A stretch of DNA of 64,000 nt, taken from positions 10,850,001 through 10,914,000 of the forward strand of contig OZ059898.1 of NCBI GenBank assembly GCA_964057225.1, read 5' to 3'. The position numbers and the translations under genes are program-made. Source of the DNA: Auanema rhodensis (Eukaryota; Nematoda; Chromadorea; Rhabditida; Rhabditidae). The notes under the pieces were generated by a model. It worked only from the letters and a program-made list of their open reading frames with translations, searched no databases and was not told where the DNA came from. The number at the start of each line of letters is the position of its first letter. Position 1 is the first letter of the stretch. Of this stretch, positions 40,170 to 54,598 are shown piece after piece.

Positions 40170-43100
40170 CTGCAAACGTCATTTGAAAATAATGAACAAA
40201 TGTTGTGAATATGTTTTTGCAATATATGATGAAATTCATCATTATCAGAGGATATTTTATGTTTTTTTTTTGAATAAATGCATGCTATTGTTACTATATT
40301 AATTACATTATAACACATAAAACAAAGATAAGACAAGCTGTATGATAATGAATCAGCGTGCAAGATCATTTATGTAAATAAAAATGAACAACATGATCAT
40401 TTTATATACTTATAGTTTGCTCCAATATATCAGAAAGGGGGATTTATCGAAGATTTACAAGAAAAAAAAACTTAAAAGTACATTTGAAAGACACTATCGA
40501 TGTTCTTACAGTTTTAAAGTTTATATAATAGGAACAAGCAATAATTACAGTAAGCACACAACAATGGATGCACAAGATTTTTGAGGTTTTTTGAATATAA
40601 ACCTTTATAGAGTTATATTAAATTGAAGACAGAGCTTCAAAACAAAGTATTATAACTAAAAAAAATCAAAAACTGATTTGTTTCTTCTTTTACAAACCAA
40701 TATCAAATCATAAACATAAAAGCTTAACATGCATGCAGAATCGAAACTGAAGATTTCATTGAAAAACGGAAAACCAACCAAATGGTTTAGTTTTGTTACC
40801 CAAACACATTTAAAGTTTACAAAATCACTTTACATGAACAAAAAAAACAAATAATTAGCTGCAAATCTATACTAAGTAATGCTTTTAACAATACAATACA
40901 TTCAATCATCAATGCTCCACTGGTGGAGCCAAGTAATTTTGTGAAGCACTTTTCATCAGCGTACACGGTTTAGTTGTCGTTGAAGTATTTTTATCATTAT
41001 TATTATTATTTGTATTATTATTATTGTTATTATTACATATTTTCTGAAAAAATCACAAGCATTACAAACATATTAAGCCATCATTCCATAACATATAACT
41101 ACACAGGATTCCTTAAGGTCACTTTGACAAGCATATTTTCACATATTTTTAATGTTCTGATTGAATAAATCAAAACAATTTTTATTTTAAAAAAGTAAAG
41201 AATTTTTTATATTGAAAAATAACAAACCTCCTGTGATGCCCCTCCCCTTCGCACTACTGCCCCGTCCTGTTCGGCCATCAGTCTCGTCTGTTGGTGGTTC
41301 ATCTGTCCGTGACGCATGAAGGACGGAACGGCGTTCGAGTGAGTTCTGCTATAATATTCCGTATTAGATGAAAATTAACCGCGAAAATAAATTCAGAATA
41401 TGGTAAGAAACACCATGTCATAGTCATGACGTTAGATTACACAAACTCTGAATTCAGAATCAAGCTGCTTATTAAACTAAAAACAAAAAATCAGAAAAAA
41501 AAAAAGAAAAAAAAAAGAAAAACTACTACAGATTCGATTCAAAGCTAATAACTCATAGCACACACATATTTAAATCTAATCTCTCTATTCTATGAATAGA
41601 TGTGTATAATATATACACATAGTAAACGGTTTTTGTTTCTCATAAATTATAATTATTGTCTTTGTCTTTGTCGTCAAAACTTTTGACAGAGAGAAAGGAA
41701 GAAATGGGTTAAATAATAAACTAAAAAATATTAATTATTAGAATACGCCACAAAAAAAATTAAAAAAATCTGAGAGACTCGTATGCTCATCATGCAATTC
41801 CAAATATAAAAAAAAATTAATAAAAATCGAAAAAAAAGAGCAAACAAAGCACAGAAAATAGTTGAAAAAACTCTGAGCTAGCGCAGCTTGAAAATAAAAT
41901 TTCTAAATTTGAAAAAAAAAAAAATTAGAAGAAAGAATCGGCATAATAATCGTCATTCTTCAATTTTTTTTCTGTTAATTTCAAACTAAATATTGATCTA
42001 AGATTGTGAGAAATGACGATGTTAGAAGGCAACCAAGTTAGTTATCTAACTTGCTCATATCATTTTCATTTGAATCAGAATAAAATCTTGAAGAAATCAA
42101 ATCGCAAAATTATAAAAAACTATGCTTTTGAATTGATAAAGTTTTATAAAAGAATATTACTGATTCCAATGAAAAAGAATGTAATTAGCTGTTGAATGTA
42201 AGAAAACATAAAACTAAGGCTGGTTAATTTAGTAAAATAAGTGATTATGAAAGAAAAATTTAAAGGGAAAGGTTTCTTCACCTTGGTTAGACGATGGGAT
42301 CTGCAAAAAAATACTGGTTGCTTTATAGAAATGATGTTAAATTATAAACAAATTAATATCATATTATTTTTATGAATATTTTTTTGAATACAGTTTCCAT
42401 TCTCTCTATTTCTATTTTTTGTTTGTTTTACATTTATTAACTTTGATCCCTCCAATTGTACAAAGCTATTCATGAAACCTAAGTATTAATCCATTGAGTG
42501 AGCTAATACATGAAATCTTGAAGGTATCTTAAAGGCATCTTTAGCTCTCAACAATCTTGCTAGCCTATTAGATCTTGGATTTAAGGACATGAAAACCCTT
42601 AAATAGACAACTTGAATTAAGCTAATTGCTCTAACGAGCATCTTAATTGTAATCTAATTGAATGTAATTTGTGTCTCTTTGTGTGATAGCATAGCCAAAA
42701 ATGATATTTGATCTATTTTTCCTAATCTTAAATGTTATGAGACAGTAGATAGTAGAAGAAGAATTAAATAAAAAATCTATTTATTTATTTCTTTATCTTT
42801 CTTTCTATCTATGATGATGTGTATGTATAATATAATTTTATTTATATTTATATATGGATATACATACATATAATTATCGAAGTTTAACTATAATACTTTA
42901 AAACATACTTTTAGACTAAGTAGCATTCCATGATGAACTATGGAACCTTATGCTCACACGATCAAAAACATTTTAAGATCTAACCCCTTTCAAAAGTTAT
43001 AATATTTCTTAAATACTAATGGATTAATAAATTAAAAAAAACCCTAGTTGACTATATAACTATTTAATTTTTTGAGAAAATTTATATATTAAAGGGAATA

Positions 43101-46100
43101 TGGTGATGGGGGTGATGATGATGAGGGGGGGGGGGTGAAAAAACTAAAGTTATTACTTTCTTTTCTGACTTAATTATAAAATAATTATTAATATATAATA
43201 TATTTAACGTTTATATTAGTTCAAATTATTTACCTTCTTCCATAGCCGATGTTCCCATCCCCTCGGACTGATGTCAATTCATCTGTATTAGTTTGAGTTG
43301 TATTATTGAAATCACGTGTTGATTCAAGCTAAAAAAACAGTTCATTAAACAACATCAACTTCATCAACATTCAAACAGCTTTTATATGAAAAAATAAAAT
43401 AATAAATTGATCTTGATGACATAAATTACTTTCACAAATTGCTTCAAGAATAATATTAATCATATTCATCACTTCTTTTAAAATTATAATAAATTCGAAA
43501 CATAAATTATATGTGAAATATGTTTTTTTGTTCTTTTCTCAATTGTTTTTCTTCAGCTTTTCTCTTTTTTTTCATATACATATGCTGATGACACTGACCA
43601 AGAAAATGAAGAAGGCAAAATCTTTCCTTTCGAAATTAAAAAAAAAGGGTTTTTCTTAGTTATAATAAATATGTTGGAATGTAAAGCAAGCTGACTAATA
43701 ATGCTGTATTACTATGACGATGAAAAACTTACTGGGTAATCCCAATTACGACGTCGTGGCTGATTCTGTCGATTACGTCTCATACACAATACAAATCCAT
43801 AGATTATTAATAGCACATAACCAGTTATAGTAATTGCAATAAAACATATTCTCATATCATTCAAATATTGAGCCACATCGTGTAAGTCGTCGGCCATTCG
43901 AATGAACTTGTATGACTCGCTGAAAAGAAACAAAATTGTCGTATGAAATTCAATTTTCACGTGAAATATTATTCTTATTGTCGTTGTTTAGGATGAATTT
44001 TTGCTTTTCATTCTTATATTTTTCAGCTTTCTGTTGAAGATTTCTTGAAACTTTACGTGATTTTGAATGATTATTGAAACTTAAAAGTTTAGCATGATGA
44101 ATTAAAATTTATTTTGCACTATCAATCTTTATCACTCTTTATCACCCTTTTTCTTACCAAGTTGCACAACATTGAAAATAATCTGAATTTTTTCATATAG
44201 TTAATAAACCTTTTTTCAATAACATCTGATAATATAGATAGCATTAAAGACTTTGTCCTCTCAATATCTTCATCCCTGTGTGGCATGACAGTATCCTTAT
44301 ATTACATAAAGAATATTTATAAATGATTGACTAATACTCCTGTGAAATAAAATAAAATAAAATAGATAGATAGATATAAGTATAATGTAATGGCAAGATA
44401 TCAAGGTTATACAGCTGGATGCTTTCAGAGGATACTATGAAGGAAATGAATGTGGTCGAAAATCATATCAGAAAATTTTCTAAATATATCCTGGTTTTCC
44501 GGTATATTTTTATAAAATAATCTTGAGCAAAACTAATGGAAGATTTTGATCCATAAGCATTTCTTCTTCAAGAAATAAAAACGAAAAAAATAAAGGAATT
44601 CATAATAGTTTTCGTTTTTGACTCGAAAAGTCCCGGTAAGAAGGTTTTATTGGTGTTTGACAACAGAAAAAAACTTTTATTCTAAATAAAAAAAGATGCT
44701 TCAAAAGTGAAGATAAAGGAAGAGCTGAAAGCCAAGGGTGTGTATGTTCCTGCTTGACAGCAAAACCCAAATGGATATGAAAGCCGGTACAACAAAGGAA
44801 TTCGGAAAACCCGAATTGCTGATGAGCACACGGCATGGTTAAGCATAGTATATACGAAGATCCATTGCAGTTGTATTGAAGGGGATTTTTGCTCTTATTC
44901 CTCTTTTTTTTTTTGAGAAAAGGTACACGGCGTGTATGCGCTTTAGAAACTTGAAAGAGCAAGCTTCATATTTTGGTGAAGAAATAGGAGATGCTTTCTA
45001 GAGAATCAGAAAGGTAACTCAGAGAAATAAAGAAAACGAAAAAGAGAAAAACAGAGAAGGATGAAGAAAGAGATAGAATAAGAAAAAGAATAGAAAGAGT
45101 AGTATAGAGAAAAAAAGAAGGCCGAGTTAGTGAAGCTAGACAAGAAGGGCGTGAAGGTTGTTAAGATAAAGCACTTTCTTGCACTTTGTCCCAAAGATGT
45201 CACCCAAGGCCCCCTTATCCACAAATTTCTCCAAAAGCATACTTCAATTTATCAGAAATTAAGAAAAGTTATGAACAAATCAAGAAAGTGTTCGACATTC
45301 ACTTCGTGAAGCTCAGCAAAAAGCCCGCTCGTTTATTTGCAAGCAAATTCACGAACACAGTTTTCGTTTTAAAAGGAACTTAAATTGCTCCCACGTTCGC
45401 AAAATTCAGTTAATAATTTTTCTTGGCGAACTTCCGATAGTTTTGAAGAAAAGAATAAGGTGTATCAATGCCCTTTTGAGTGAAGTAGATAACACAAGTA
45501 AAGATTTTGAAATAAATCATATAACAGGTTGAATTTTTGTAAAATTGAATTGATATACGAATTTGAAGAAATGTTCGTGCATTCTGTTCGAACTTTCATC
45601 TTAGCATGGGACGGATTAAGGAAGAGGTCTTCTTCCTCTAAGAAAAGCTAGTTCTAAAAAAGACGAAAACATAAAAAAAAGGCTTTTGGCCCACATGAAA
45701 GACCAAGCAGTTCGCGTCAAAAAAATGATCAGAAAATGAATAAGTTTTCACTGACTCGTTTATGTTTCACAAATCCCTTTTGCGAATGTAAACACAAATC
45801 AAAAAAAAAAACTTTTTAGCTGAGAAAAAGCGTTTCAGACGAGAAATTTTTGACACTTGAGACATACGGAAAAGTGAATGACAAAGAAATATTATTAATA
45901 CTGAGAGTAGTATTAATGATTAATATTTTAATTTTTTATAAAATTGAAGAATATTTATAGATCATGAGAATGAAAGCATATTTAAAAGAAAATTAAAAAA
46001 AAATCTTTTGTTTCAATTCATATACATACGTTCAACTTCGTTTTTAACATGTCTCAAATGACTTTCAAAAAAAGGTAAAAGAAAGCAAAATGATGTTTAA

Positions 46101-49100
46101 GAAAAAGAAAAGTACTTGATAGGACAAGATTCATGGAAAAATAAAAAAATATGCACGACATTAAGAGAAAGTATAAACTGCATGATCGGAAGACATCATG
46201 ACTCTACCGGATGACAATACGACTTACTGACTACTGCACAACTAGCATATACAGCAACAGAACAGATTGCTAGAACAGCAGCAGTAGCCATTGTAGTAGC
46301 CGAAATAGGCAGTATCCACAGTTTTCAAATGATATTATTGGTTAGCACGACGTATAGGAAGAGATGAGAAGATGAAGCAAACATCAAGAATGAACTTGGA
46401 TAAATTATAAAAGTTTTGCTGTGACAAAATAAATTTTTTTTTTTAAATTTATCAGATGAGCGTACATACATGTAAATATATGCAAGTATGTGGCTTTCTA
46501 GATGAATGTATTTGGGTTGTTCTTACTCCCTCTATCTTTCCTTTCTCGATCTTGTTCTCTCTTTCTCTCCTCCCTCTCTCTGTCACTGTCTTTTTCTCTC
46601 TATCTTTCTTTCAGTCGTCGTGTGCTTCAGACTCAGAGCATGTTAGCACTGCTCTAATCACATCCTGAATTATTCACACGTCTTCAAGCAGCCGATCGGA
46701 CTCGGATTGCTTCAAGCTTATACTCATTATATTTGACTCTTTTTCTCATTTTCTCTCTCCTCATTAACAATATAGTTAGTTCTTTCTCATGTTACCTAAT
46801 TATTTCAATGTGTCAAGTTCCCAAATCGACATATTTTACGTAGAATTTCGTGAATGAGGTACGTGAAAATCTGTTAGTTTTCAAGATAGACAGTTGACAG
46901 GTTAATTACTCGTTTTCTCTTCTTCACAAATCTTCGTGCAAATATATTGCTTCTTGAAATTTATAGCATTCAGCTCGAACTATTTATATCATTTAGCATG
47001 TAAGTCGAGATCTTTCTAAATTGCCCTATCTGATTTCTTATTAGACATCAGCAGTAATTCATAAGTTATTTCTTCTTAAATGCATGTGAACCACTTACAA
47101 AGCTCATATCTTTATAATTTATTATAAAGATTCCTTGTTTATGTATGTCAGTATGACATAGTAAAGTTTTTAATAATTTCAAATAAGAAGTGCATATATA
47201 CAATTGGCTTTATTTTTATATTTTTCTTCTTTTATTTTATTTTGTTGATGTTGTTAGTAATATTTAAAAGTTCTTTCACATAACTTAATCTTTAGAATAA
47301 TTTCTTTTTCTTTATAATTAAATTTTTTTACTTTTATTAATTTTTTATCTCTTAAATATTCTATAACATTCCATGATATAGTATATAATATTTAATATAT
47401 TCCTTAAACTTACCCATAATCCGGTGGGCGATGAGCGTAGAAGTCCATCTCTCATTTATACAGTTGATATTCTTAAGAAACAATTTCAAAAATTAATTTT
47501 AATTCGAAAAAAATAAACGGAACGGTTCAAAATGTCAAAGAAAATTGAAAGAAATATTACTTTTGTTTAAAAATAAATAAATAAAGTTGGTCTTTGTTAA
47601 GGACTAAGATAATTCTATGAAACTTTGTATGAATTCAGTTTAGAAAAACAATGTAAGAAGTAGTTGAAGAGCTTATAATTTTATTTTAAAAGTGCAGTTT
47701 TTAGAAATGTCTCATCTAAGCTATGTGGATGATGTTACCAACTAGTACTGAATGTAATTACCTCAACAAAAGTTATTTTTTAGGTAAAATAAAGTTGAAA
47801 ACTAAAAACGTTTGAAAACAATTCACACGCTGGTCTATTGAATCTGAAAAATCGGTAACAGAGCCGAAAAAACATAAGAAAAAAAAAGAAAAGAATGATG
47901 AAGAAGAAGAAGAATAAGAGCATGTATCACTTTTTTTTTCTTTTTTTTGGCTTCCTGAGGGACAGCATTTTGATAGAAGATGAATCTCAAAGAAGAGGAA
48001 TAGAAAAAAGACCTTAAAGTAAAAAGGAAATAAGAATGTGATAGACATTATAATGAGCAAAAGATTGTGTGAAAATAGTTTTTTTCAACTCAAATATTAG
48101 GTAATTCGTTTATTATTTAAAGAATATTTGAATTTATAAGTATTGAACATCAATTCATTATTACATTATTCAGCTATAACATGCTTGTTTATCGTTGTCA
48201 TTGATGCTGATATTGAAGATCATGAAACAACTAAAGCTGATTCAAAATCTTTGAATAAATTGATGAAGAAAAGAAAAATAGTTATCATGTTTTTTTATTA
48301 TACAATTGCTTTAATCTTTAACGTTATAAGATTAAATATAAAGGAAAAAAACAAAAAAAGTATTCAAATTTGGAAAAGTTCTGAATGGATCGAGAATATG
48401 ATGGTGGTGATGGATATGAGGCTTAACAGTTGAATAGTAAATTGGTGTGCACAAGTTTTGATAGACATGCGGTTTGCTCTTCGTCTTCTGTCATCAAGGA
48501 AGACAAGAAAATGATGATGCAACTTGACGTATCAACTCAGGCTGAAGTTGATTTGAAATAACGATACTTCAAATTGTTGGCAGTCATTGCATAAGTAATT
48601 CATGAATTCAAAATTTGGATTAATTTAATTTTTGTTGAAGTTTGAAGAAAACTTAATTTCTTGAACTTCGAAAGTTTATGATAGTTTAGTTGGTTGGTTG
48701 GTTGTTGTTGTTGTTGTTATTGTTGTTGTTGTTGCTCAAGAAGTAAAAACAAATGATTACAACATTTGAATGAACTTTAAGGGAAATTAACGTTAAACTT
48801 GAAACTATGTGACGAAAGAAAATATTTTTTTCTGAAATAATTCAGAAGATGTATTCTAAGCTTTCAGCTAATTTAACTTTTTGTGAAAATGTGCATATGG
48901 TTGATAAATATAAGATCAGAAGATCGCAAGGTTTGTAAAGGATCGAAAAAGATATCCAATTTTAATCGGAACACTACTACGGAGGGGAGAAGTTCAAATT
49001 CCGCATTCAGGATTATAAAAATGAAGAAAGCAAAAGCAAAATGTTTCAAGTAAAGGGAATGGCATATCGCAATGTAAAACTAAAGTGGCTGATGTTGAAT

Positions 49101-52100
49101 AACGAATAATAGAAAAGGAATAAGTGAAAAGTGGAAGAAGGAAAAGAAGAAGCGGAAGTCAATGATTTCACTCCTCACTTGCTTATCCTTTGCTATTCTT
49201 CTTCTACTTCATGTGCTTCTTATTTCGGTATATATTTAGAAAATGAAGTGATGAAATGAACAAAATGAGGAGAAGAAAAAAGAGAAGAAAGAATTAGTTA
49301 GAAGAAAGAACCTGAAGATGATGCAAAATATAAGATTGATCAACTTCAGAAATCAAATTGTGAGGATAATGAGAATGCAGAAGATTAATAGCTGTGAAGC
49401 TCAGATTTTCAATGAACAAGAGCTCATATACATCATCATCTGCAATAGCATCATCCTTTCATTGAAATGTTATGCAGACACCAGAAACAGGCGTGATGAA
49501 TAGGAAACATTTGAAATCATTCATAATGATAGACAGAAAAAGCAGGAATCCAACGTTGAGAGCGAACTCAAGAGACGTCTTCTGCTTATGAGTTCAGCAA
49601 TCAAGTTGTAACATTAGGAAGCCTCTGTTCTTGTGCCCAGCATTAGACATTGGGCCGTCTTATCATGCTTATTCTTCACAAATTATAAAATGAATGTCAG
49701 TTTAGAGAGAAGAAATAATATAAAACTAGAAGTATGAGGATGCAAATGACGAAGGGAAAAATGCCTGAGCACATGGACATCACCAAAAGCAAGGGTAAGC
49801 TTGTTGAACACCGTTTGTCAATGTTTTGTTTTTTTTCTGAAAGCGAGAGAAAACATTTTTGAAATCATGTTTTTTCTCTTTTACATTTTTAATCAAAAAA
49901 ATATTCAAGAAGTAAAAAAGAAAAATGATGCAAGAAAAGCATTCCTTGAAGTGGATTTTTGATAAAAAGGCGTTTTCTCGACTTCTAGTATGTCTTTGTA
50001 AGAATTTAATTTCATCAAGAACAAGACTAATAGATGTACAATAGTATTTTCAAATTTGTCTACTTTCTGATCTTGAATGGAAAGTTCGTTTTGATGAGAG
50101 AAAGGACATCAAAGTCGAAAATGCTATTGTTCGTAATTACTGTGTTGGAAAAGATAAAGAAGCCCAAAAGGATTAAATGAAATTTTAAAAAAAATGTTTT
50201 TTTTTCCTTTTTTTTTCAAATAAACATTGTTGCAGCAGGTAGCGAAAGTTGGAAGAAAGTAAGAAGAAGCACCATTTCCATGTTTTTGAGATAATTCATA
50301 GAAACAAGAGAAAAAACTTTCTTCTTCTTCTTTTCAACTGAATGAATGGACAAAATGAATGTTGTAGTAGTAAGCTGTGTAGTATGGTCTAAAGACCAGC
50401 TGAAGCTGAAGCTGAATCAGAAAGCACTGAAGCTATGACAAAGATTAAGAGGACGGAAGGAAGGGCATGTAGAAACGATGGAAAAGGCTCATTGACCAGA
50501 AAGTTGGAACTCTGAATTTTTCAAGCTTTTCATCTTATTCTCAGACTATATTATTTAAATGTTTAACTATTTAATAATGCTCATAAATATGAAAATCAAA
50601 AATAAGATTTAGGTTTAAATTCGAAAAAAGATAAAAAATATGTGTTTAAGAGTTTCTTAAGAGCTGCTTGATGGAGCTACCGACATGCATGGTTTATTTC
50701 TTTTCTTTATTAACTTTTATATTTTCTTTCTCTCTCTCTCTCTCTCTCTCTCTCACGATTTCCATAAGGGTTATATGTCTTCGTTCGCTCTGTGTTTCTA
50801 GTGCATCTACTTCTGCCATGTATTCCCTTTTTAGTTGTTCCCACTAAAGCTCAGAAGGTCATGAGACATCGTAAACATAGCTTTTGCTACTTATCAACTT
50901 TGACTCCAAAGTAATACAAATTGAGGACAAAAATGAAAAATAGTTAAATAGAACATTTCATCATACTTTGAATAAATCTCATAATAGATCACAGCTAAAA
51001 AAACATCCATATTTATGGGAATAAAGCTGAGAACACAAAAATTGATAAAATGATTGAGCAGTCTGTTAAGATAATAAGGAGGAGAATACACAAGGAGGAG
51101 AATGCAAATGACAGCAAAACTCAACTTATGATATGAACGAATGGAAAACGGTAATCGAATGTTGGTAATCTTCTACATTTTTTTATGTTTTATTGAAGAA
51201 TGATAATAGAAGAATATTCTATTTACGATAGTATATGCAAGAACAACTGTTGTATAGACAAATGGTGTCATCATAGTGGGAGATACAGACGTAAATCCTG
51301 CTCAGTACTGCAATCGCAGCTTCTGACAGCTGAAATTTGGTGCCGATTTGATTGTGCGTGTCTATCTGTCGTCATGGTCATTGTGATGTCGTTTCTCAAC
51401 TGACTGCTATCCAAATTATGTGTTTCTGGTCCACTAACCTCATTACAATCTATTGTTCTTTCTTTATATCTCCATGTTACTGAGGTTTGTTGAAATCTTT
51501 CTCTCTCTTTCTCACTCTGTCTCTTTCTTTCTCTCTCTCTTTCTCACTCTCTCTCTCTTTCTTTCTCTCTCTTTCTCTCGCTCTCTCTTTCTCTCTCTCT
51601 CTTTCTGTTCAAAAATTCTTCTTTGGTTTTCTTCTCAAAAGCTCATTTACAGATTTTCTTTTCTATCTATCTCTCTCTTTCTAACTTACTCTTCCAGAAC
51701 ATCTCATTTCTTGCGCTTCTTCTACTGCATGTGTACATAGAAGGATCCCACGCAAACATGAGCATGTATATCTTAGGTAATCGACAAATCCGTGTAATTC
51801 ATCATTTTGAAAAGAATAAAACGGTTATGGTTCTGTGTCTAAGATTAGAGGGTATTGTCATGAAAAAGGGAAATAGAAGAAAAACTGATTTGTTCCGATT
51901 ATTCCACCATAAGACATTTTTTCTTTTATACAACATCTTACAATAACAGAGAATTAGAATAAATTAGGAAAAAACAATACTTATAATGAAGTAAATCAAA
52001 ATTCATGAAAAATATCAATATAATCCAAGAATAATATAGATAATCAATTCCAAAAAATTCTTTTATATTTTAAATCAAATATGATAAGGATTAATGGTTA

Positions 52101-54559
52101 CTAATAGTATTTATAAATTTAAATACGTTTCAATATATAAAATAATGTATGTAAAAAGAAAGTTTTGGATTAAAATAGAAGAAGTAGTCCTTGGGGGAAG
52201 AAGAAAGAGCAAGCAGCTCATTGAAAAGATGCTCGAGATTTTTGAAAAGAAAAATATAGAGAATATACATATAGTTAAAGAATTTTATAAAAGCTATGCG
52301 TGTAAAGAGTACTTGTATACATCTCATTCACATCCCTTATTGGTTTTCTTTCTTCCAACCATACTACCGTCCAGTCTCGCATTCCCCCCCTCCCCTCTTT
52401 CTCTATCTCACTTTATCCTCTCTTCTTTTCTATTTCCAATGTTGCTGTTATTCTCTCGAACATTTCTCAATAATGAATATAGAACCTCTTTGAATTGAAT
52501 AGTTAGAGGTATAGTATATACATATTCTTATTAAAGTATTCTTCTTTCTTTATATTGTTTCGATGAAGAGCAATTTAAAGAGAGAACTTCATTGAATTCA
52601 ATGATATTAGCCACATCATCAAAAACTTTATAATATTATAGAAATAGTACTTTTTTGAGATTTTGCTCATAATCTCTTTATTCACGTTATTGTTTAAAAA
52701 AAACATTTCTATAGAGTTTTAGCAACGAGAAGGCTTAATGCCCTTCAATACTTGTCATCTCTATTTCTCATTCTCTCTATCTCCATTTTTCTAGCTCTGC
52801 CGTTTTCATTTCAAATGAATAAAAAAACTCTTCTGTACTGCCTTTCATGAAAAATGTGAAATAGTGCATAGATATATATAATTATAAATATTATAATTAT
52901 TTTTCTAAGCCCATTATTGCCCATTTTTTTAAGGTTTAGATAGTAGAAAAAGGTTTTTTTAAATCTTCAGTATATTTCGAAAAAAAAAGTCTAAAGAAGA
53001 TACAATCATAAATGAAATATATATGTATGTATAACATATATCAAAACAAATAAATGATCTAAGATTTTTGCAGGAGTATGAGGAAAAAGAGAAAATGAGA
53101 AAAAAATTTAATGGATAACCATTTAGAAAATGAAATGAATAAAGCTGATAGATTAAAACTGAAACCGAAGAATTCTTAGACAAGCTTGAAACGTTCAGGA
53201 ACTCTTTGCTGAATTGGGCTGTGAACGAAGTCAGAATACTAGAATATCATATTACGGGAATACCAAAAAGAGAAACAAGAAGTATATGAGTGAATAGAGA
53301 ATGGAATATTTCTATATCTTTCTCACTTTCTGTTTTATTCTCTTGTCATCCAAGCTACATGTGCTCTTTTGAATTCTCATTTCACACTAGTTATAGAGAA
53401 GCAATAAAGCCATCTTAAAAGTTCTATATTGAAACATCACAAATTCATACATGTCCATAAAACGAAGGACGACTGGTACAAAATGTGTTACTGAAGAGCT
53501 GAGAGAAATGACGACTGAAGAATATGCTTGTCCGTCGTTTGGCCGAATGTTCATCAATGTTACTAATTTGAGACATCCAATTCTAGCTAGATGATGCAGA
53601 TCTTGAATTGAGTTGTGGTTTTCAATTTTCCGTCTTACAGCGATATGTAAGCGTATACATACATATCTGGAGGAGCTGGGAGGGGGGGAGGAGTGTAGAA
53701 AAAAGAGACATGAGAGTGCAATAAGATCGAAAGCAAAAAAATTCGTTTAAGCAAGAAAAGTGTTAATCCTGAATCTGTACGTTGTATTTCAAAAAAAGTA
53801 GAAAATAGTTGTTATAGTTGAAAATATGGCAAACAAATGATTTTCTGACTTTCTTGAAGATGTTCACGTAACAGATATATAAATAAATATATATACTATA
53901 TATATATATGTATATACATACATATATATATATGTATTTTGCAAAGAAAGCTAAAGAACGACTTGCGGTCAATTTCAAACCGTTTAAAGCTTCTACAGAG
54001 ATAGTTTCCATTGTGCTTTTCCTCTCGTCCGCCCTTTTCGTTTTCTCGTCTCCTTGTCTCTCTCTCTCTCTCTTTCTCCCGAGTAATTTTAGTTATTTAG
54101 AGACTACAACATATAATGAGAGTATGAGTAGACAATAAAGAAAAAGAAAATGACAGAACGAAAAAAGGAAGAGGTTGTGAACGAGATGGATGAATCAGCT
54201 GGATACTTGGTCATAGGCCAACATTAATGACATTGCAAAGCCTAATTTGAACAATGGCATCCATAACGAAGGCTCATAACTAAGCTGACAATTAATGGAC
54301 AAGACACGCTTGTTGTTTACGAATAAAAAAAAAGAAAAAAAAAGCTTAATTCGAACTTTGGGTCATAGAACTTATTTCAAAGTTCAGAGATCTATCTCAT
54401 TTTTTCATTTGTTCGTCATTTGTGTTTATGTTGTTATGGTTTTATAAATTAAGAAAAATTGAGACGAACACAAATGATTAATAAACTATATCGAATGATA
54501 AAGATTTTTAAATATTATGTAGTACTAAGATTTCGGATAAGATTAACTTAATGAAAGGA

Positions 54560-54598
<39 letters not shown>

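Noticed and set aside
44600-44962. 120-codon minus-strand frame within the membrane-protein locus
   Set aside because: Starts at a non-ATG codon, no splice sites in phase with the locus, mixed low-complexity content.
48143-48433. 96-codon plus-strand frame with a hydrophobic segment
   Set aside because: No ATG near its beginning and no homology; probably chance.
48900-49015. Possible tRNA because of a gttcaaattcc string
   Set aside because: No matching acceptor, D-arm or anticodon stem could be folded around it.
51200-51403. Cys-rich 67-codon plus-strand frame that could be a small secreted peptide
   Set aside because: No signal peptide, no splice context, no recognisable cysteine pattern.
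52094-52498. 134-codon plus-strand frame
   Set aside because: The second half is pyrimidine-rich low complexity, there is no homology or splice context, and an ORF of this length is not surprising in 64 kb of both strands.
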